DNA of 64,000 nt from an uncultured Peptostreptococcus sp. (GCA_900759325.1 CAAEUW010000025.1:17668-81667); one strand, 5' to 3'. Shown: positions 1-9,458, counted from the first letter of the stretch. Numbers and translations: made by a program. Notes: generated by a model from the letters alone, not told the origin.

Positions 1-876
1 AAGATATTCATAGATGCACCGTGTTCTGGTCAAGGTATGTTCAGGAAGGATGATTTTGCCATTGAAGACTGGTCACAAGACAAGGTTGATGAATGTGTTG
101 CCATCCAGAGACAGCTTATAAGAGATGCCTACCAAATGCTAAGAGCTGGTGGTATGATTATTTATTCTACCTGCACCTTTACTAGGCAGGAAAATGAAGC
201 TATAATTGAGGATTTCTTGGGATACTATCCAGATGCTAACCTACTTGATATGGATAGGATTTGGCCCCATAGAGATAGGGGAGAAGGCCACTTTTGTGCC
301 AGGATAACAAAGAAGGCAGATAAGCAGGGAGACCAGGAAGCTCAAGATAGTGATTTATTAGCTTTCGATAAAGATTCACACAGGGATTCTAGTAGAGAAT
401 CTGCTAAAAAATCAAAGAAAAAACAAAAGTCAAAGGCAAAATCCAATAGAAAAAATCAAGAATACCTTGGCTTGTACGAAGACTTCGCCACCGACTATTT
501 AATAGATGGTGGACTAAGGAAGCTATTAGAACCAGGTTTAGCCGTCAAGGAGGAAAGGCTTCACTACCAGCCTCTTGATTATGACCTTAGGGGTTTAAAG
601 GTATTGAGGTCAGGACTTTTTATAGGTGAATTTAAAAAGAATAGGTTCGAGCCAGCCCATTCCTTGGCAATGGCCTTGAAGCCTAGTGATGTGAAAAATA
701 CTATTGATTTTGCCAACGATTCTGATGAAATCAGGGCCTATCTGAGGGGAGAATCTATAGGAACAGGCCAATCAAGGGGTTGGGTCCTGGTAAGTGTAGA
801 AGGTGTTTCCCTAGGTTGGGGCAAGGAATCAAATGGAATACTTAAAAATAAGTACCCAAAGGGACTTAGAAGATAG
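1..876 (+). CDS. RsmF/NOL1-NOP2-Sun family rRNA m5C methyltransferase (5' truncated by window edge)
   Basis: The reading frame is open from base 1, so the gene starts upstream of the window; 291 residues are visible. It probably methylates a cytosine of 16S rRNA with S-adenosylmethionine. Seen: the motif IV DAPCSGQGMFRKD at the very start and the catalytic-cysteine motif YSTCTFTRQENE, then a C-terminal RsmF-type RNA-binding region (RFEPAHSLAMAL, GWVLVSVEG, LKNKYPKGLR). Between them, roughly visible residues 105-155, lies a very charged Lys/Ser-rich linker that is not part of the family core. The methyltransferase call is firm; the exact target base (RsmF-like rather than RsmB-like) is inferred from the C-terminal domain. 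Confidence 0.9.
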   Translation, partial: KIFIDAPCSGQGMFRKDDFAIEDWSQDKVDECVAIQRQLIRDAYQMLRAGGMIIYSTCTFTRQENEAIIEDFLGYYPDANLLDMDRIWPHRDRGEGHFCARITKKADKQGDQEAQDSDLLAFDKDSHRDSSRESAKKSKKKQKSKAKSNRKNQEYLGLYEDFATDYLIDGGLRKLLEPGLAVKEERLHYQPLDYDLRGLKVLRSGLFIGEFKKNRFEPAHSLAMALKPSDVKNTIDFANDSDEIRAYLRGESIGTGQSRGWVLVSVEGVSLGWGKESNGILKNKYPKGLRR

Positions 877-932
877 AGGCGACCCCATAGACCAGGAAAA
901 ATAAATTAATAGGGTTGAGGAAGGAGACGAAA

Positions 933-1538
933 TTGAGTCGAGTAGAGAAAAAGGGATTTATACATGAAGTAAAAGAAATTATCAAAGTTTTTTTAATGGC
1001 AGCAATTTTGGCTGTAGTCATAGTTCAGGTTATTAGACCAACCAGGGTAGATGGCCTATCAATGTACCCAACCCTTGAAAATAGTGACTACCTGATTATT
1101 AATAGGGTCAGTAGGTATACTGGTGTCAAGAGGGGTGATATAGTTGTATTTGATAGCTATATGCCTTTAAACAGCCTAACTAGTCAAGACAAGAGCACAG
1201 CTAAGAAAATAGTGGACTTCATATTGCAGGATGATAGTAGCACTAAGGACCTAGTAAAGAGGGTAATCGCTGTAGGTGGTGACCACATCACTATAAAGGA
1301 TGGGGTTGTCAAGGTAAACGGAAAGGTCCTAGATGAGGAATATATTTCTAAGGACAATTATACAGATGGTGATATAGACACTACTGTGCCAGAGGGCAAG
1401 CTTTTTTGCATGGGTGATAACAGGAGAAACAGTCTAGATAGTAGGTATACAGAGGTTGGCTTTGTTCCTGAATCTAGGCTTGTAGGAAGTGTACTAGTTA
1501 GATTATTTCCATTGCAAAATATAGGGACTGTAAAATAG
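933..1538 (+). CDS. lepB: Signal peptidase I
   Basis: Type I leader peptidase of 201 residues that cleaves signal peptides from secreted proteins at the outer face of the membrane. One N-terminal membrane segment (about residues 13-35, IIKVFLMAAILAVVIVQVI) is followed by the serine nucleophile motif SMYPTL, the general-base lysine in KRVIAVGGDHI, and box E GDNRRNSLDSR. The start is a TTG at 933: AAGGAG at 921-926 lies 6 bases before it. A TTG at 915 in the same frame has no such site. The gene is followed by a GC-rich hairpin, so it ends the transcript with the methyltransferase upstream or is partly read through. Confidence 0.93.
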   Translation: MSRVEKKGFIHEVKEIIKVFLMAAILAVVIVQVIRPTRVDGLSMYPTLENSDYLIINRVSRYTGVKRGDIVVFDSYMPLNSLTSQDKSTAKKIVDFILQDDSSTKDLVKRVIAVGGDHITIKDGVVKVNGKVLDEEYISKDNYTDGDIDTTVPEGKLFCMGDNRRNSLDSRYTEVGFVPESRLVGSVLVRLFPLQNIGTVK

Positions 1539-1545
1539 TTAGTTG

Positions 1546-1574
1546 AAATTCAAGGGGGGACCTCCTTGAATTTT
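1546..1574 (+). terminator. Hairpin after lepB, possible weak terminator
   Basis: AAATTCAAGG (1546-1555) is perfectly complementary to CCTTGAATTT (1564-1573), with an 8-base G-rich loop. Only four T follow, so termination may be partial. It lies 7 bases after the lepB stop and 25 bases before the next gene. Confidence 0.55.
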
Positions 1575-1598
1575 GTCATAGTATGAAGGGATAGATCG

Positions 1599-3254
1599 AT
1601 GAGTGATTTAAATATCAGGGTAGATGGTAAGGAAATAAAAATAGATGAAGGTAAGATTAGACTTTCCAAGTTAGCCAAAATGCTAGAAGATGACTACCAG
1701 GGACATATATGCATGGCTAAAATAAAAAACAGGTACCGTGACTTAAACTATGTGCTTCACACTAGTGAGGATGTCCACCTTATAGATACAAGGAGTGAAG
1801 ACGGTATGCGTCTGTATTTTAGGGGTCTATCTTTGCTTTTAGTAATGGCCTGTAGGGATGTATTTGACAACTGCAAGGTCTTTATCAAGCACTCTATAGC
1901 AGGAGGGCTTTACTGTATGCTTAGGATGCCAAAAGACCTAACTGATGATGATATTGAGGTCCTAAAGGCCAAGATGAAGGAATATATAGAAAAGGACTAT
2001 GAAATAAAATGTCACTATATGCCAAATGACCAGGCCATTGACAAGTTTGAAGAGGTTAGAAGGTTTGACAAGTCTAATCTCCTAAAGTATAGGGATGATG
2101 ACCTTACTAAGGTATATGAGTGTAATGGCTACTTTGACTATTTTTATGGATATATGTTCCCATCTACCTCATATATCAAGGATTTTGACCTAGTTAGGAT
2201 GGGTGAAGGCCTGGTAATCTTGGGTCCAGATAAGGGCATAAAGGGTAGGGTGGCAAAATTTAAGCCCCTACCAAAGCTGTCAGATATCTACAGGGAGTCT
2301 GAACAGTGGTCTAGGACCTTAGGAATAGAGACCCTAGTAGACCTAAATAGGATAATAGAAAACAATGAATATGGTGAAATGATAAGGACTGTTGAGTCCC
2401 TACATGAAAAGAAAATAGCTGAGATAGCGGATATGATAGTGAGGAGGAAGAGTAAGCTGATCTTAATAGCAGCGCCTTCATCATCAGGTAAAACGAGTTT
2501 TGCCCACAGGCTATCTACACAGCTAAGGGTAAATGGATTGACACCACTACCTATATCCCTAGACGATTATTTTGTCAATAGGGAGGATACACCAAGAGAC
2601 GAAAATGGAGACTACGACTTTGAATCAATAGACGCAATTGATATTGACCAATTCAATAGGGACCTGAATGACCTTTTACAGGGCAAAGAAATTGTAAAAA
2701 TTAAATTTGATTTTATGACTGGGACAAGGGTCTATACAGATAAAAAGCTAAAGCTGGAGGGTGACAACCCTATAATTCTGGAGGGAATCCATGGCTTGAA
2801 CCCAAGTTTGACCAAGGCACTGCCAGATGATTTGAAGTTTAAGATATACTTAAGTGTTATTACTCAGATAAACCTGGATGACCACAATAGGATACCGACT
2901 ACAGATTTCAGGCTGATAAGAAGAATAGTCAGGGACCACCAATTCAGAAATTCTAATGCAGAGAGTACACTAGAAAAGTGGGCCTCAGTTAGGAGGGGGG
3001 AGGAAAGAAATATTTTCCCTTACCAGGAAGAGGCAGATGTTATGTTTAACTCAGCCAGTGTGTATGAGCTGTCAGTCCTAAAGCCAATGGCTATAAAGTT
3101 ATTGAGAAAGGTTGACGAGGACTCTTGTCATTATTTAGATGCCTTGAGGCTAAGAAAGTTTTTACAGTACTTCAACCAGATAGATGATACTGGAGATATA
3201 GGTCCTACTTCTATAATTAGGGAGTTTATTGGTGGAAGCAGGATAGTTGACTAG
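1599..3254 (+). CDS. Nucleoside (uridine-type) kinase with N-terminal TGS/threonyl-tRNA-synthetase-like region
   Basis: This 551-residue protein has a phosphoribulokinase/uridine kinase domain in its C-terminal half: Walker A APSSSGKTSF near residue 293, LDDYFVNRE, and an ILEGIHGLN segment typical of uridine kinases. The N-terminal part (about 1-65) reads like a TGS domain, and about 70-180 resembles the second additional domain of threonyl-tRNA synthetase. This domain order is known in clostridial nucleoside kinases annotated as uridine kinase. Substrate is not proven by the sequence. AAGGG at 1586-1590 supports the ATG at 1599. The stop is followed 10 bases later by nth, so the two are probably cotranscribed. 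Confidence 0.82.
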   Translation: MSDLNIRVDGKEIKIDEGKIRLSKLAKMLEDDYQGHICMAKIKNRYRDLNYVLHTSEDVHLIDTRSEDGMRLYFRGLSLLLVMACRDVFDNCKVFIKHSIAGGLYCMLRMPKDLTDDDIEVLKAKMKEYIEKDYEIKCHYMPNDQAIDKFEEVRRFDKSNLLKYRDDDLTKVYECNGYFDYFYGYMFPSTSYIKDFDLVRMGEGLVILGPDKGIKGRVAKFKPLPKLSDIYRESEQWSRTLGIETLVDLNRIIENNEYGEMIRTVESLHEKKIAEIADMIVRRKSKLILIAAPSSSGKTSFAHRLSTQLRVNGLTPLPISLDDYFVNREDTPRDENGDYDFESIDAIDIDQFNRDLNDLLQGKEIVKIKFDFMTGTRVYTDKKLKLEGDNPIILEGIHGLNPSLTKALPDDLKFKIYLSVITQINLDDHNRIPTTDFRLIRRIVRDHQFRNSNAESTLEKWASVRRGEERNIFPYQEEADVMFNSASVYELSVLKPMAIKLLRKVDEDSCHYLDALRLRKFLQYFNQIDDTGDIGPTSIIREFIGGSRIVD

Positions 3255-3264
3255 AGGAGGAAGG

Positions 3265-3903
3265 ATGTCGAGAAAAAAGACGAAAAAAGAAACGATAGAA
3301 ATACTGGACCTCTTGAATGACCAGCACCCAGATGCCCATTGCGAGTTGGTGCATTCATCTGCCTTTGAGTTATTAGTAGCAACCATACTATCAGCCCAGT
3401 GTACAGATGTTAGGGTTAATATAGTCACAGAGGAAATGTTTAAAAAGTACAACCAGCCCCAGGACTTTAAGGACCTGAGTATAGGCCAGATAGAGAAAAT
3501 GATTAAGACCTGTGGGCTATACAAGTCAAAGGCCAAGAAGATTAAGGAAACATCATCAATATTAGTAGACCTATATGGGGGCCAGGTTCCAGATAATTTA
3601 GAAGACCTTGTGAAGCTCCCCGGCGTGGGAAGAAAGACAGCAGGGGTTGTCTTGAGCAATGCCTTCGGAGTACCTGCTATTGCAGTGGATACCCATGTAT
3701 TTAGGGTCAGCAATAGGATAGGTATAGTAAAGGAGCCTACACCAGAGAAGACAGAGTTTGCCCTGATGAAGGCAATACCAAAGGACAGGTGGACCCATTC
3801 CCACCACCTACTGATATTCCATGGTAGAAGGGTCTGTAAGGCTAGAAAACCAGAATGTAGTAATTGCTCTATAAGTCATATGTGCAACTACTATAGCTTT
3901 TAG
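3265..3903 (+). CDS. nth: Endonuclease III (DNA glycosylase/AP lyase)
   Basis: Removes oxidised pyrimidines from DNA and nicks the abasic site in base-excision repair. The 212-residue protein shows the helix-hairpin-helix LPGVGRKTAGVV with the catalytic lysine, the catalytic aspartate in AVDTHVFRV, and the C-terminal 4Fe-4S loop with spacing C-x6-C-x2-C-x5-C (CKARKPECSNCSISHMC). The ATG at 3265 sits 4 bases after GAGGAGG. A TTG at 3247 in frame overlaps the upstream stop and has no binding site. It depends on Fe-S assembly, for which the suf operon lies about 33 kb downstream in this window. Confidence 0.95.
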   Translation: MSRKKTKKETIEILDLLNDQHPDAHCELVHSSAFELLVATILSAQCTDVRVNIVTEEMFKKYNQPQDFKDLSIGQIEKMIKTCGLYKSKAKKIKETSSILVDLYGGQVPDNLEDLVKLPGVGRKTAGVVLSNAFGVPAIAVDTHVFRVSNRIGIVKEPTPEKTEFALMKAIPKDRWTHSHHLLIFHGRRVCKARKPECSNCSISHMCNYYSF

Positions 3904-3928
3904 ATAGAAAATAAAGGGGGTTGATATT

Positions 3929-4399
3929 ATGGCTATCAATATAGTGCTTGTTGAGCCAGAAATACCACACAATACGGGTAATATAATTAGGACATGTGCA
4001 AATACAGGGGCTATACTCCACCTGGTAAGACCACTAGGCTTTTCCCTAGATGATAAGCACCTAAAGAGGTGTGGCCTAGACTATTGGGATATAGCAGATA
4101 TACAATACTATGATAGCTTCGAGGAACTTGAAGAGAAAAATAAGGGGGCTAAATTTTTCTTCTCTACCATAAACGGCAAACAAAACCATACTGATGTAAG
4201 GTATGAGGACGGTTGCTTTTTGGTATTTGGTAAGGAAACTAAGGGCCTACCCAAGGACCTGATAGAAGCCAATATGGATACCTGTATCAGGATACCAATG
4301 AGGGGGATAGAGGGTGCAAGGTGCCTTAACCTGTCTAATGCAGTGGCCATTGTGGTATACGAGGCTATGAGACAATTAGACTTTGATGGTTTGGTTTAG
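3929..4399 (+). CDS. trmL: tRNA (cytidine/uridine-34-2'-O)-methyltransferase TrmL
   Basis: SPOUT-class RNA 2'-O-methyltransferase of 156 residues, the normal length for TrmL, acting on the wobble base of leucine tRNAs. Seen: VLVEPEIPHNTGNIIRTCANTG near the N-terminus, FGKETKGLP, the IPMRG segment and LNLSNAVAIVVYEAMRQL, which form the knotted cofactor site. Spacing of 25 bases from nth and 18 bases to the degV start suggests one transcript with both. The family is clear; modification of position 34 is inferred from the family. Confidence 0.93.
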   Translation: MAINIVLVEPEIPHNTGNIIRTCANTGAILHLVRPLGFSLDDKHLKRCGLDYWDIADIQYYDSFEELEEKNKGAKFFFSTINGKQNHTDVRYEDGCFLVFGKETKGLPKDLIEANMDTCIRIPMRGIEGARCLNLSNAVAIVVYEAMRQLDFDGLV

Positions 4400-4417
4400 A
4401 AAAATATGGAGGTAAGT

Positions 4418-5293
4418 ATGAATAAGATTAAGATAGTCTGTGATAGTTTGTCTGACATAACCCAGGACTATTTGGACTTATATGATATAGAGATGTTGCC
4501 AATCAGTGTAAATATCGATGGTGTTGAATATAAGGATAGGGTTGATATAGAGGGGGAAAAGTTTTATAGGCTATTGAGAGAAGAGGGCCTAATACCTAAG
4601 ACTTCTCAAATAACATATGGGGCCTTCTATGAATGCTTTAAGAGCTACTGTGAGAAGGGCTACGATATCCTCTATATTTCTGCCGCGGCAAGTGCTACAG
4701 GTACCTACCAAAGTGCCATGCTAGTCAAGTCAGAGCTAGAAGAAAGTTATGATAATAAAATTAGGATTATAGACTCTAATACCCTTTGCTTTGCTATAGC
4801 TATACAGGTTATAAGGGCCTGCCAGCTAAGAGAAGAGGGCAAGACACTTGATGAAATAGTTGACCAGATTGAGGCTATGAAGGATATGGCCTATGGTTGT
4901 TTCTCCTGTGATGACCTCCTATACCTTAGCAAGGGTGGAAGGATATCAAGTACTAAAGCTACAATAGGTACGGTCTTAAGTATCAAGCCCCTATGCATCC
5001 TGAAGGATGGTATAGTTGATAATGTAGGCATGGCTAGGGGAAAGAAGAATGTAGCAGGAAAACTAGTAGAAATAGCCAAGGAAAATGGAATATCCAGCCT
5101 TGAAGGCAGGACAGTCTATATAGGCTATTCAGATGACCTAAAAGAAAGGGATAGACTAGAGGATATAATAAGGGCTGAGCTAAAGCCTTCTGAGGTAAGA
5201 TACTTTATGATAGGCTGTGGAATAGGTACCCATGGAGGGCCAGGAACGACTGGCTTTATATGCTGGAAGGACCAGGCTAAGGATCTCCTATAA
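4418..5293 (+). CDS. DegV family fatty-acid-binding protein (FakB-like)
   Basis: DegV proteins bind a fatty acid and, as FakB, present it to the kinase FakA for phosphorylation before entry into phospholipid synthesis. The 291-residue protein begins IKIVCDSLSDIT and has KTSQITYGAF, ASATGTYQSA and SKGGRISSTKA, all typical of the family. No fakA is in this window. The ATG at 4418 is used rather than the ATG at 4406 because GGAGG (4408-4412) lies 5 bases upstream of 4418 and would be inside a longer reading frame. A strong terminator follows. Confidence 0.9.
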   Translation: MNKIKIVCDSLSDITQDYLDLYDIEMLPISVNIDGVEYKDRVDIEGEKFYRLLREEGLIPKTSQITYGAFYECFKSYCEKGYDILYISAAASATGTYQSAMLVKSELEESYDNKIRIIDSNTLCFAIAIQVIRACQLREEGKTLDEIVDQIEAMKDMAYGCFSCDDLLYLSKGGRISSTKATIGTVLSIKPLCILKDGIVDNVGMARGKKNVAGKLVEIAKENGISSLEGRTVYIGYSDDLKERDRLEDIIRAELKPSEVRYFMIGCGIGTHGGPGTTGFICWKDQAKDLL

Positions 5294-5324
5294 GAGAAAT
5301 TATAATTAAATATATTGTACAAAT

Positions 5325-5353
5325 AAAAAGACACCCACTTAAGGTGTCTTTTT
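5325..5353. terminator. Bidirectional terminator between degV and pepD
   Basis: Perfect 11-bp stem AAAAAGACACC/GGTGTCTTTTT with loop CACTTAA. It carries T-tracts on both strands and lies between convergent genes. Confidence 0.9.
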
Positions 5354-5383
5354 CGCTGCTTATATAAAGCTAGTTTGCATTTT

Positions 5384-6832
5384 TTAAAGTACCTCTAGTA
5401 GTCTGACGATAAACTTCCACATCCTACCTACAGAATCGACCTCAACATGCTCCTGTGGTGTATGCACATTGAACATATTAGGACCTATTGAAATTGCTTC
5501 AGCCTTGTGTCTTAGTTTGTTTAAAAGGATACCGCATTCTAGACCGCAATGCATGATTACAACATTAGGGTCCTTGTCGAATACTTCCTTGTAGACACCT
5601 ACTGACAAGTCCTCTAGCTTAGAATTTTTGTCATGCTCCCAGGCAGGGTATTCAGCAGAAAATTCTAGTTTAGCTCCGACTAGTTTAGCCAGTCTAGCCA
5701 AGTTTGACTTAACATAGTCTCTTTTAGATGCTGCAGTGAACCTTACAAGACTATTGAATTCTAAGTTCTGGTTACCCTCATGTATTACCGCAAAATTAGA
5801 GGATGTATCAACCATGCCCAGATCAACTGCCCTTGATATTACGCCATCAGGTGTTAGGCAAAGTATATCTAAGATCTTATTCTTACACTCATCTGTAAAT
5901 ACCTTGAAATCAGTTGGTGCAGACCTTCTCAATTCTATCTTTAAATTAGGGTCAGTAGGATAGTATTCCTTTTGTATCTTAGCAGAAAGCCTCTGAATCT
6001 CTCTGACAAGTGCTTCTAGATCTTCATTTCTAATGGAAATTACTGCCTCACAGCTTCTAGGTATAGCATTTCTCTTAGAGCCACCACCTATATAGAATAG
6101 GTCATAGTCGTAAGTGATAGAGCTGAGTATCCTGCCCATAATTACATTGGCATTTGCCCTTTGCTTGTCTATATCCATACCTGAGTGTCCACCAAATAGG
6201 CCCTTAACATTAATTTCTAGGGCTAGGTTGGTAGAAATGGCAGGCCTATATTCCTTCCTTAGGACCATGCTAGCATTAACTGCTCCTGCACATCCTACAA
6301 GGATAGAATCGTCCTCCTCTCCATCAAGATTCAGGATATATGTAGACTTAAGATCTGACATATCAAGCTTTTCTACACCTATCAGACCGATCTCCTCCTC
6401 AACTGTAAATACACATTCAAGGTTAGGGTGTGATAGGTCATCGCTTTCTAATATGGCCATCATATAGGCAACACCCATACCATCATCTGCACCAAGCGTT
6501 GTCTGGTTCGCCCTTAGATTATTGCCATCTAGGATTAACTCGATTGGGTCCTTGGTAAAGTCATGGTCTACTGAGTCACTAGCTTCAGGTACCATGTCTA
6601 CATGGGCCTGTAGCATAACCGTGGATGGGTTAGGACTGCCATTAGTTGCAGGCTTCTTCACTATTAGATTTTTGTAGCTATCTTGGTAGGTTTCTAAACC
6701 TAGACTCTTGGCAAAATTCATAATATAATCGCTGATAGCTCCCTCGTGACCAGATGGTCTAGGGATTCTTGAGATACATTCAAAATTTTTGAAAACCAAT
6801 GTTGGAAATAAACCTTCTGTTATATACTTCAT
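5384..6832 (-). CDS. pepD: Aminoacyl-histidine dipeptidase (PepD, M20 metallopeptidase)
   Basis: Cytosolic zinc dipeptidase cleaving Xaa-His and other dipeptides; 482 residues, normal for PepD. Metal and catalytic residues are visible in QAHVDMVPEA, TLGADDGMGVAYM and FTVEEEIGLIG, with a C-terminal HTPQEHVEVDSV. The start is the ATG at 6832 (minus), because GGGAGG lies 9 bases upstream; an ATG 33 bases earlier would include that site in the coding region. The gene stands alone, convergent with degV and divergent from mutS2. Confidence 0.93.
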   Translation of the reverse strand: MKYITEGLFPTLVFKNFECISRIPRPSGHEGAISDYIMNFAKSLGLETYQDSYKNLIVKKPATNGSPNPSTVMLQAHVDMVPEASDSVDHDFTKDPIELILDGNNLRANQTTLGADDGMGVAYMMAILESDDLSHPNLECVFTVEEEIGLIGVEKLDMSDLKSTYILNLDGEEDDSILVGCAGAVNASMVLRKEYRPAISTNLALEINVKGLFGGHSGMDIDKQRANANVIMGRILSSITYDYDLFYIGGGSKRNAIPRSCEAVISIRNEDLEALVREIQRLSAKIQKEYYPTDPNLKIELRRSAPTDFKVFTDECKNKILDILCLTPDGVISRAVDLGMVDTSSNFAVIHEGNQNLEFNSLVRFTAASKRDYVKSNLARLAKLVGAKLEFSAEYPAWEHDKNSKLEDLSVGVYKEVFDKDPNVVIMHCGLECGILLNKLRHKAEAISIGPNMFNVHTPQEHVEVDSVGRMWKFIVRLLEVL

Positions 6833-6884
6833 CTCAAAGCACCTCCCTAAGTAATATAATTCCAAAATAAATCTTTACATATAT

Positions 6885-6918
6885 ATTATAACATGGTTAA
6901 AGTCCAATGTGGTATAAT
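6885..6918. promoter_or_regulatory. Divergent extended -10 promoters of pepD and mutS2
   Basis: On the plus strand TGGTATAAT ends at 6918 (TATAAT 6913-6918), 52 bases before the mutS2 start. On the minus strand TGTTATAAT covers 6893-6885, 52 bases before pepD. Both have the TGn extension; neither has a convincing -35 hexamer. The two -10 boxes are only 22 bases apart, so the two promoters probably compete for polymerase. Confidence 0.65.
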
Positions 6919-6970
6919 ATTGAGATAGAAATTAAATCAGGCATCAAGGCCTTAGAAAAGGATGGTGAAT

Positions 6971-9394
6971 ATGGAAGCTAAATTTTATAAAGTATTAGAG
7001 TTAGACAAGATAATAGATATGCTAAAGGCCAAGGCTGCATCCAGTCTAGGTCTTTCAATGATAGAAAAATTAAAACCAATGTCAAGTTTTGAAGAGGTAA
7101 GGGCCGCCCAAGAGGAAACCACTGAGGCCCAGTCAATCCTCATAAACAGGGGACATGTGCCACTTGAGGGTATACATGATATAGGAGACAAGGCCAAGAG
7201 GGCAGATCTAGGAGCTGTTTTAGACCCTAAAAGTCTCCTTGACCTAGCTGACACCATGAGAGCAACTAGGGTACTAAGCAATGTCTTGAGTGGCCAGATT
7301 AAGAAGGAGACCTTTGGTAATTCTGAAACATCAGTAGACGAAGAGGATGATGGAATCAAGTTTCCTATCATCCAGAGTTTGGCTACGTCCTTGTACATAC
7401 ACAAGGATATAGAGGAAGAAATATTCAATGCCATAGTTAGTGAGCTGGAAATAGCAGACTCTGCTTCGCCGGACTTGAGGTCTATAAGGAGGAGGATCCT
7501 GCAAAAGAACCAGTCGATCAGGTCCAAGCTAAATGGGATTATATCGTCTGCTAGCTACCAAAAGTATCTTCAGGACGCCATCATATCCATGAGGGGTGAC
7601 AGGTTTGTAGTCCCAGTCAAGGCAGAATACAGGTCTATGGTGTCCGGAATTATCCATGACCAGTCCTCATCAGGAGCAACCCTATTCATAGAGCCTATGA
7701 CTATAGTTGAGATGAACAACGACCTAAGACAGCTAAGACTCCAGGAAAAAGAAGAGATAGAAAAAATCCTAGCAAACCTGTCTGCCATGGTAGGTCAGGT
7801 GAGCAGGGAATTGCTATCAAACCAAGAAATTCTATCTAAGTTGGACTTTGCATTTGCCAAGGGAAAGCTATCAATAGATATGAAGGCTACAGAACCAAGC
7901 CTAAATAAGGATAGGCTAGTTAGGATAGTCGGAGGTAGACACCCCCTACTAGATAGGAAGTCAGTTGTAGCCAATGATATATTGCTGGGAGGCGACTATT
8001 CTACCCTACTGATAACGGGACCAAATACAGGTGGTAAGACGGTGACTATAAAGACTCTAGGCCTATTTGCCCTGATGACCCAGTGTGGACTTCACTTGTC
8101 AGCAAACTATGGTACTAGTATGTGCGTCTTTGACCAAATATTTGCAGATATAGGAGACGACCAGAGTATAGAGCAGAACCTGTCTACCTTCTCATCCCAC
8201 ATGACTAGGATTGTAAATATAGTAGACAGGGTGACAGACCAGTCCTTGGTAATATTTGACGAATTGGGGGCAGGTACGGACCCAGAAGAGGGGGCAGCCC
8301 TAGCAATAGCAATATTAGAAAATATAAGACAGTCTGGAGCGTCCTGTATAGCAACTACCCACTATAGTGAATTGAAAAAGTATGCCCTAGCCAAGAAGGA
8401 TGTTGAAAATGCAGCGGTAGAGTTCGACATGGAGACGCTTTCTCCTACATACAGGCTCCTTATAGGTGTACCCGGAAAGTCAAATGCCTTTGAAATTTCT
8501 AGAAAGCTAGGTCTGAGTGAATATATTATAGAACATGCTAAAAACTTCCTAACAAATGAGGACATAGAAATAGAGGAGGTCCTACAGAACGTAGAAAAGA
8601 GTAGACTTAAGACCCAGGAAGAGCTTGAAAGGGCAGAAAGATACAGGCAGGAGATAGAGGATATAAAGCTAGACTACCAGGCCAAGCTAGAAAAGCTAGA
8701 CCAGTCCAAGGCCAAGGTTTTAGAAAATGCCAGGAGCCAAGCCTTCTCTATAGTAAGGCAGGCCAAGGAAGATACGGATGCCATGATCAAGGAAATCAGG
8801 AAGACAGATAGGCTGAAGGATAGTAGGGAAAAGGACCGTAGGCTTGAGGAGATTAGAAAAGAAATAGGCCAGTCTATGGGCAAACTCCAGCCTAGTGTAG
8901 AGAGTATGGTTGTACCAAAGTATGCATCCAAGGAGATTAAGACCCTAAAGCCTGGTACAGATGTAAATATAATTACCCTAAGGCAGGATGGTACAGTTGT
9001 ATCTGCAGATGACAAGAAGAGGGAAGCCATAGTCCAGGTTGGTATCATGAAAATGAGCCTACCATACAAGTCTCTCAAATTGATAGATAAGAAAGAGAAA
9101 AACACGGTTACTAAGACTACAAGGCAGGTTATTAATTCCAAGTCGGGTAGTGTAGAAAGAAAGGTAGACCTAAGGGGCATGAACCTTGAAGAGGCTAGCA
9201 TGGCTGTTGAAAAGTACTTAGATGATGCCTGTATGGCTGGCCATGAAGAGGTAACAATTATCCATGGTATAGGTACAGGAATATTGAAAAAGGGTATTAC
9301 AGACCTACTAAAGAAAAATCCACATGTCAAGTCCATGAGACCTGGCCAGTATGGTGAAGGTGGGGTTGGAGTAACCATAGTAATAGTAAAGTAG
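6971..9394 (+). CDS. mutS2: Endonuclease MutS2
   Basis: MutS paralogue of 807 residues. In Gram-positives MutS2 suppresses recombination and/or rescues collided ribosomes. The ATPase is complete: Walker A ITGPNTGGKTVTIKTLG near residue 333, STFSSHMTRI, and Walker B VIFDELGAGTDPEEGAA. A long charged coiled coil (about 515-630) leads to a C-terminal Smr nuclease domain with VDLRGMNLEEA and IIHGIGTGILK. The ATG at 6971 is preferred to that at 6962: AAAAGG ends 9 bases before 6971 but touches 6962. Confidence 0.95.
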   Translation: MEAKFYKVLELDKIIDMLKAKAASSLGLSMIEKLKPMSSFEEVRAAQEETTEAQSILINRGHVPLEGIHDIGDKAKRADLGAVLDPKSLLDLADTMRATRVLSNVLSGQIKKETFGNSETSVDEEDDGIKFPIIQSLATSLYIHKDIEEEIFNAIVSELEIADSASPDLRSIRRRILQKNQSIRSKLNGIISSASYQKYLQDAIISMRGDRFVVPVKAEYRSMVSGIIHDQSSSGATLFIEPMTIVEMNNDLRQLRLQEKEEIEKILANLSAMVGQVSRELLSNQEILSKLDFAFAKGKLSIDMKATEPSLNKDRLVRIVGGRHPLLDRKSVVANDILLGGDYSTLLITGPNTGGKTVTIKTLGLFALMTQCGLHLSANYGTSMCVFDQIFADIGDDQSIEQNLSTFSSHMTRIVNIVDRVTDQSLVIFDELGAGTDPEEGAALAIAILENIRQSGASCIATTHYSELKKYALAKKDVENAAVEFDMETLSPTYRLLIGVPGKSNAFEISRKLGLSEYIIEHAKNFLTNEDIEIEEVLQNVEKSRLKTQEELERAERYRQEIEDIKLDYQAKLEKLDQSKAKVLENARSQAFSIVRQAKEDTDAMIKEIRKTDRLKDSREKDRRLEEIRKEIGQSMGKLQPSVESMVVPKYASKEIKTLKPGTDVNIITLRQDGTVVSADDKKREAIVQVGIMKMSLPYKSLKLIDKKEKNTVTKTTRQVINSKSGSVERKVDLRGMNLEEASMAVEKYLDDACMAGHEEVTIIHGIGTGILKKGITDLLKKNPHVKSMRPGQYGEGGVGVTIVIVK

Positions 9395-9458
9395 TTGGAA
9401 TTAAATATGCATAACCAATCAATGATTCTTACCTAAACTTGCTTTTTATAAAGTTTAT

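Noticed and set aside
3162..3713. Minus-strand open frame (183 codons) opposite nth
   Set aside because: Antisense shadow of endonuclease III, whose catalytic motifs are intact on the plus strand.
8674..9378. Long minus-strand open frame (234 codons) inside mutS2
   Set aside because: It is antisense to the coiled-coil and Smr parts of MutS2, with a Ser/Leu/Ile-rich translation typical of antisense frames.
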